Positions 59,199-64,000 of a DNA stretch of 64,000 bases are shown here, piece after piece; within the stretch, counting starts at the first letter, position 1; each line of letters begins with the position of its first letter. Source of the stretch: Castor canadensis (taxonomy: Eukaryota > Chordata > Mammalia > Rodentia > Castoridae); NCBI RefSeq assembly GCF_047511655.1, contig NC_133398.1, positions 45,017,638 through 45,081,637 on the forward strand, in the 5' to 3' direction. The position numbers were made by a program, and so were the translations under genes. The notes beneath the pieces were generated by a model. The model ran no database searches. It had not been told where the DNA came from and saw only the letters and a list, made by a program, of their open reading frames with translations.

Positions 59199-60255
59199 GT
59201 AAATTCATATGTTAGGTAGCTGGGGAAATGTTTTGGTTTTCTACCATCTTATGTAAGAAAGCCAAGATTTGTCTAAATACTTCTGATATTAAGAATCAGT
59301 AGGTCAGTTTTTGTACAAACCCAGAGTTGATAAAGTCACACTATTTCTGATCACCACCACCACAAGGTTTTATTCTCATACAAATGTTGAGATCTAGAGA
59401 AGACATTTACTATTTAGGGGAGTCATGGTTTCTGAATATTCTCCAGTCAATATTTTGCTGATGACTAGTATCATCTTCCTTTTCTATAGTTTCTATTCCT
59501 GAAACATTCAAACCAAATTTAAAAATCATTCACTTTAGTCTATGATTAAAAATTTTAAATAAGATTCTTGCCCAACTTAGTCCCTTTTGTGTTTGGAACA
59601 GTGTGCATATAAACACAAAGACATACTTCCATAAATTCAAAGTATATATATCAAAATATATGCATGCATAAAATTAATGTGTAAGTCATAAATATATAAG
59701 CATGCTTGTATAATACAGAATACACACTAACCAATTCAACATTTACATATAAATTATGTGCATATAGGTATATATGTAATGCATATATAGCATATATATA
59801 TGCCTTATAAATGTGAAATGCATACCATATTCAGTCAATCCTCATTATTTGCATAGGTTATATTTGTATTCTGTATCACCTACTCACTAAGGTGTCTTTA
59901 TTACTCAAAGATCAGTACTTGCAGCATCTGCCAGGTCATCTGTGGACATCATCAGGGCTTCAACATTTCTAATTGTCTGACACATATAATCATTCATATC
60001 TTGAGCCGCCCCAAAGTGTAGTGTGAAATTACTGGTTAATATTCCTAAATGGAAGAAGGCTGCCATTTGTCTTATGGAGAAAATATGTTTGTTAAACTTT
60101 GTTCAGACATTAATTATACTGATGTTTACAATATAGAGCATAACAACCATGAATAATGAGAACAGGCTGCACATATTATACATACACACATATACATACA
60201 ATAACTTTACCCAGTCAATATTGTTTACCATAACACAAATTTGTTGTCTTAACAG
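59199..60255 (+). other. EQTN: EQTN intron 5
   Basis: Phase-1 intron, AT-rich, with many ATATAT segments around 59640-59830 and 60180-60210. No element was recognised. Confidence 0.85.
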
Positions 60256-60315
60256 CTATAAGTGGAACAACGGTGAGCATGGACGATAAAGATCAATTAT
60301 TTCAACCAATTCCAA
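60256..60315 (+). CDS. EQTN: EQTN exon 6
   Basis: This 60-nt exon completes Ala163 and encodes ISGTTVSMDDKDQLFQPIP (164-182) plus one base of Ser183. The MDDKDQLF core agrees with equatorin. From memory the human protein has a sequon here (ING-T); this species reads ISGT, so that potential glycosylation site would be absent. Acceptor CTTAACAG, donor CCAA|GTAAGA. Both introns are phase 1. Confidence 0.93.
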
Positions 60316-60599
60316 GTAAGAACAAAGTGCTTCAATTAATAGACACATAAATATCACATACACTTTAGTATCTATCTGCATGGCAATGCTATTTACCCTA
60401 GCAAAGTGTAGTGTATGTAGCAGGGTATCATGGTGGCTAACAGCACACCAAAAGGGACATACACTGTTTTAGGAGAGCTACAGTTCTTGATTACTCTCTA
60501 GTTACCTTTTTCCTGGTAACTATTGCCATCTTCCATTTTATAGCTTCTAATCTTGAAAGAGAAAACCCAAATAGAGGAGTGGGTGAATGAATCATATAG

Positions 60600-61365
60600 T
60601 TTTAGGTTTAAAGGAAAATTTAGCCAAAAGTATAGAGTTCCCATATCCCATCCCCTTCCAACTCCCCCGTTATTAACATTGGCGTGGCAAATTTGTTAAA
60701 GTTTCTGGACCTGTATTGGTACATTACCACTGACTAACATCTATATTTGACATTAGGGTTCACTGTTTGTATTGTACAGCTTTGTGGGTTTTGACAAATG
60801 CATAATGTTATATATCAACCATCATAGTATCATACAAAAGTTTCACTGCCTAAAGTCTTGTCTACTCCTGCCAATTTATCCCTTCATTCCTCTCTGCCTC
60901 TGAAACTCTGGCAACCACTGATCTTTTTACTACCTCTATAGTTTTTCCTTTTCCAGAATGTCATATAATTGAAATCATACAAGTATGTGGCTTTTTTCTT
61001 TCATCTAGCAGTATGCATCTAAAATTCCTCCATGTCTTTCTTATGGCTTGATAACTCATTTCTTTCTATCACTAACATTCAATTGTATGGATGTGTCCCA
61101 GTTTACTCACCTTGCCAAGGATATCTTGCTTGTTTCCAGTTTTTGACAATTATGAATATGAATTATGAATAAAGCTGTTATAAACATTTGTGTGCAGGTT
61201 TTTGTGTGGACAAGGTTTCAACTCACTTGAGTAAATACCTAGGAGTGCAATTACTAGATCTTATGGTAAGAGTGTTTAGCTTTTTATTCCCAAGAAGCTC
61301 TACTGTTTTGTATTCATACCAATAATGAATGTGAATTTCTGCTGCTGAATACAGTTTTCATTAAA
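60600..61365 (-). mobile_element. Ancient L1M, antisense
   Basis: 'tattggtacattaccactga', 'cagctttgtgggttttgaca', 'actctggcaaccactgatct', 'tcatataattgaaatcatac', 'cagtatgcatctaaaattcc' and 'aaatacctaggagtgcaatt' are hallmark antisense strings of old mammalian L1 3' regions. Confidence 0.75.
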
Positions 61366-61465
61366 GGATTAATTGCATTTATAAAAAGAACTCACTTAAA
61401 CAGAAAATTGCATGAAAAGGCAAGAGTTGACTTCCCCCTGTACTACAAATAAATGATCAAAAAGA

Positions 61466-61497
61466 ATCTTAGATATATCTAATTATATATCTAAGAT
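61466..61497. repeat. Perfect inverted repeat, 13-bp arms
   Basis: ATCTTAGATATAT (61466-61478) and ATATATCTAAGAT (61485-61497) are exact complements around a six-base spacer, CTAATT. It lies in an EQTN intron. Confidence 0.92.
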
Positions 61498-61664
61498 CTG
61501 TCAGTTCAGTTCAGCACTGAATTATTTGATGACAAGTGTAGCCATTTGCCTTGTGGTGCTTCAAGAAAATGAAGTGAGTCTTTGTTTATAAAAAATATAC
61601 ATTTTAGAAATATTTTGTCATTTTTCTAATGTTTGAGCAACTAAATTGGCTTGATTGATTTTCT

Positions 61665-61800
61665 ATCATTTATTGAGTACATACTACATACCAGGTATTC
61701 TGGGGCTGTAACTACATTGTTATGCTAGATCTTACAGTAACTCCACAGAGGTGGTATCATCTGCATTTTACAGATAAAGAAATTGAGTGCTGAGCAAAAA
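61665..61800 (-). repeat. MIR SINE fossil, antisense
   Basis: 'attgagtacatactacatac', 'caggtattctggggctgtaa', 'gtggtatcatctgcatttta' and 'cagataaagaaattgagtgc' follow the antisense MIR order. Confidence 0.6.
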
Positions 61801-61899
61801 TCTGCCCAAGCCTGTCGTTAGATTTTCTGTAACTCCCAGTCATGAGGAATTTCAAGCTCTTCTCTGATTCTGACCATGACCTTGATTTTTTTTGTTTGA

Positions 61900-61990
61900 T
61901 TTTATTTTTTTTTTCATTTATTGTTGTGCTGGGTGGGGGTACCTTGTGGTATTCACAAAAGTTCTTACAATGTATCAAATATATTATACT
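61900..61990 (-). mobile_element. Very short LINE-1 3' end, antisense
   Basis: A T-rich run, then 'ttattgttgtgctgggtggg', 'ggtaccttgtggtattcaca' and 'aaagttcttacaatgtatca', matching the terminus of the copies at 46612 (sense) and 57815 (antisense). Only the last 80-90 bases were inserted. Confidence 0.8.
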
Positions 61991-62980
61991 TGAATTTGAT
62001 TTAAAAGACCCTTTCAAGAGATAGAACAGCAATTCAGGAGGATACTCCATTTTAACATAATTTGCTTAATTATTCCCAAAGTCATTGGTCTCAAAGCCAG
62101 TTAATAGTCATCAACAATTCTACACATTTCATTTCACTTGATCTAAGACCATACTTTAACAATTACAATATTTTAGAAGTCAGAGAACACAGACATAGGA
62201 ATTTGTCATTTCTTGTTACCTAAATATTGCCTAGAAAATAGAGAAGACCCTTGGAACATTTGGGGTCAAGGTGGGGGAACTGTGAGAAAGAGAAGAAATG
62301 ACAACATGGTCATCTAAAGTCATCATTACATAAGTCTTACTAAGTCAGATCCATATTCAGGAAAATATAAAATCTGGCAGTAAAAAGGCATTTTTCTTAA
62401 GTAGATTTGATGATAAGATTCTTGACATTTCTGAATCCAGAGATTTAATTTCAGAAAGTTAAAAAAAGTTGTTTCCATTTCTTTTAGTAATGTCAAGTAC
62501 ACTAGGTTTGATCTTCTCTAATAAAATGACAAACTTAGCTCTTAAGTCTTGTGGAGAAAGCCTTTAATACAGCATCCTTTCAGCTTAAAAGCAAAGTCAG
62601 TGTGTGCCCCAACAACGGAACACGTGCCTTTCTCTCCTGTAAGATAATCATTTTCAGGTAACTTCTTTAGAGATGTTAGATTACTTAAACTGGTTTCTAG
62701 TAATGTTGGGAAAAAGTCTGCTACATATTTTGTCATCTGGTAACCTGAATTTTCTAACTATGAATCATGGGAAGAAATGAAGCTAAGGACAGCTCCTCCC
62801 AAACAGCTGTGAAAGTTAAAGAGAACAGTAGAGTCCTGGGCCAGAAGAAGTCACCTCCTCCTTTGCAATGCCTAGGATAAGGGAATGTGAACAGTGAACA
62901 TTTGCTTTGTAATCCTCACTCCTCCAGGAGAACGGACACAACACGCTGCTTTCCATTGCATTTTCTTTCTCTCCTCTTAG

Positions 62981-63134
62981 GCTCTGATCTGAATGCTACC
63001 AATGAAGACAAACTGTCAGAGCTAGAGGAAATCAAGCTCAAACTGATGCTAGGCATCTCGCTGATGACACTCGTCATCCTAATCCCCCTCCTGATATTCT
63101 GTTTTGCCGCACTGTGCAAACTGAGTCAAATGAG
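62981..63134 (+). CDS. EQTN: EQTN exon 7 (juxtamembrane and transmembrane segment)
   Basis: This 154-nt exon completes Ser183 and encodes residues 184-233: the lumenal stem SDLNATNEDKLSELEEIKLK with sequon NAT (Asn187), then one hydrophobic segment at about 204-228 (LMLGISLMTLVILIPLLIFC and a few more residues), then CKLSQM at the cytoplasmic border. The LMLGISLMTL string matches equatorin. The topology is single-pass type I, given the N-terminal signal peptide. Acceptor CTCTCCTCTTAG, donor GAG|GTAAGT. The following intron is phase 2, unlike the others. The seven exons together give 701 nt, or 233 codons plus two bases. The cytoplasmic tail (about 60-100 residues in relatives) is not here. 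Confidence 0.96.
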
Positions 63135-64000
63135 GTAAGTCTGCACACTCTGTAGCTTTTAAAACTAAATCATAATGTCAAGCTTTCTCATCTTTAGTAG
63201 CTTGTTAGGAAAATGTAACCCCCTGAATAATTTGTGACCCCCTAAATAATGGATCTATAAAGTATTCAGTGGGAATCAATTTCATCTACTCAAAATAAGC
63301 CTGGGGCTATCTCTCAGGGAATATCTTACTTGAACTTTCTCTCAGTATTTTAAATACTCATTTAGATACAGAAATAATCACAGTAAATCACAGATACAGA
63401 AATAATCAGAAAAATCTACATTTTTTTTTGTTGTTTATAGCCTTGGAACAAAAAACCCTATAGGTTCTCTTCTAAATAGCACATCTGCTTAGGGTCTAAC
63501 ATTTTTTCATTTATGCTAGACTTGCCTGAGACTTTCAAAAATTACCAAATCTCTTTTGTCACATTTATACCTTGAGGCCTATCCATTTGTTCTTCTTGTT
63601 ATAGTGCAATATATTGATTGATTTTGAAGCATTTGTACTCTGGAGAAAAGGATGCAAATGATGTTCTTCTGCCAGCAGAGAGTTACTTGCATGAAATATG
63701 TAACTTCACTGTCATGAACTGAAACTCAGCAAGATTCGCACCTACTTCATGCTACCCAAATTGGTTTTTGGTAGAATTTTGAATACTTTTGCAATTGCAT
63801 CATTATGTTAAATAATTAAGCATTAAAAAAAAATAACCTGTGATCTGGGGTTTTTAGTTCCTCTAATTCAACTTCATTTTGCATGTATCATGCCTTTATT
63901 AGCAACCTTTATTGTTTTAGTAAATTGGTTTCTAAATTCTAGTCTTGAATGCTTCATTCACGTGAATATTAAATATAATTATAATGAAAGAAAAACTATA
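63135..64000 (+). other. EQTN: EQTN intron 7 (runs past the window edge)
   Basis: Phase-2 intron start. Nothing in this stretch resembles the equatorin cytoplasmic tail, so the final exon probably lies beyond 64000. A fair acceptor-like site at 63604 is discussed as a possible alternative end. The rest shows no repeat that I recognise. Confidence 0.7.

Larger units (their letters stand above)
60316..62980 (+). other. EQTN: EQTN intron 6
   Basis: Phase-1 intron. It contains an antisense L1M (60600-61365), an inverted repeat at 61466-61497, an antisense MIR (61665-61800) and a short antisense L1 3' end (61900-61990). The stretch 62050-62960 looks unique, with nothing recognised. Confidence 0.85.

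Overview
The window is mammalian nuclear DNA: AT-rich, intron-dominated, with no prokaryotic operons and no intact viral genes. It contains rodent-type SINEs (B1, and tRNA-derived ID elements), several LINE-1 3' ends, MaLR LTRs, and old MIR, L2 and hAT fossils. B1 plus ID points to a rodent. The ID variant and the L1 3' UTR look to me like those of beaver-type rodents (Castorimorpha), but this is from memory and is not proven by the sequence.

Two protein-coding genes are supported, both on the + strand. The left half is the 3' part of MOB3B, a MOB-family kinase activator. Exon 5491-5693 encodes the C-terminal half of the Mob domain. After a 27.8-kb intron, a terminal exon at 33455 supplies the last nine residues and the stop (33482-33484). 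The first 5.5 kb is the preceding intron; the upstream coding exon and the 5' end are outside the window. A plausible poly(A) signal is at 34291.

From about 34.3 to 52.15 kb lies an intergenic region made largely of L1, SINE, MIR, L2 and MaLR repeats. It includes two young 5'-truncated L1 copies with perfect target-site duplications, and an inverted L1 pair.

From 52.18 kb to the right edge is EQTN (equatorin, a sperm acrosomal membrane protein). Seven exons can be joined in one frame: signal peptide, acidic ectodomain, NxT sequons and the single transmembrane segment. Its C-terminal cytoplasmic exon lies beyond base 64000. MOB3B followed by EQTN on the same strand matches the conserved synteny known from human 9p21.2 (reverse-oriented there), which supports both identifications. 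The genes are neighbours by synteny; nothing suggests they act together.

Most open reading frames longer than 60 codons in this window fall in introns or repeats and are not genes. I see no wholly new biological system. The points most worth a second look are perfect hairpins at 31846 and 58738, a 51-bp tandem duplication carrying TATA-like and AP-1-like motifs at 42311, a decayed single-frame protein-like tract in an EQTN intron (56822-57765), possible alternative ends for both genes, and the young L1 insertions.
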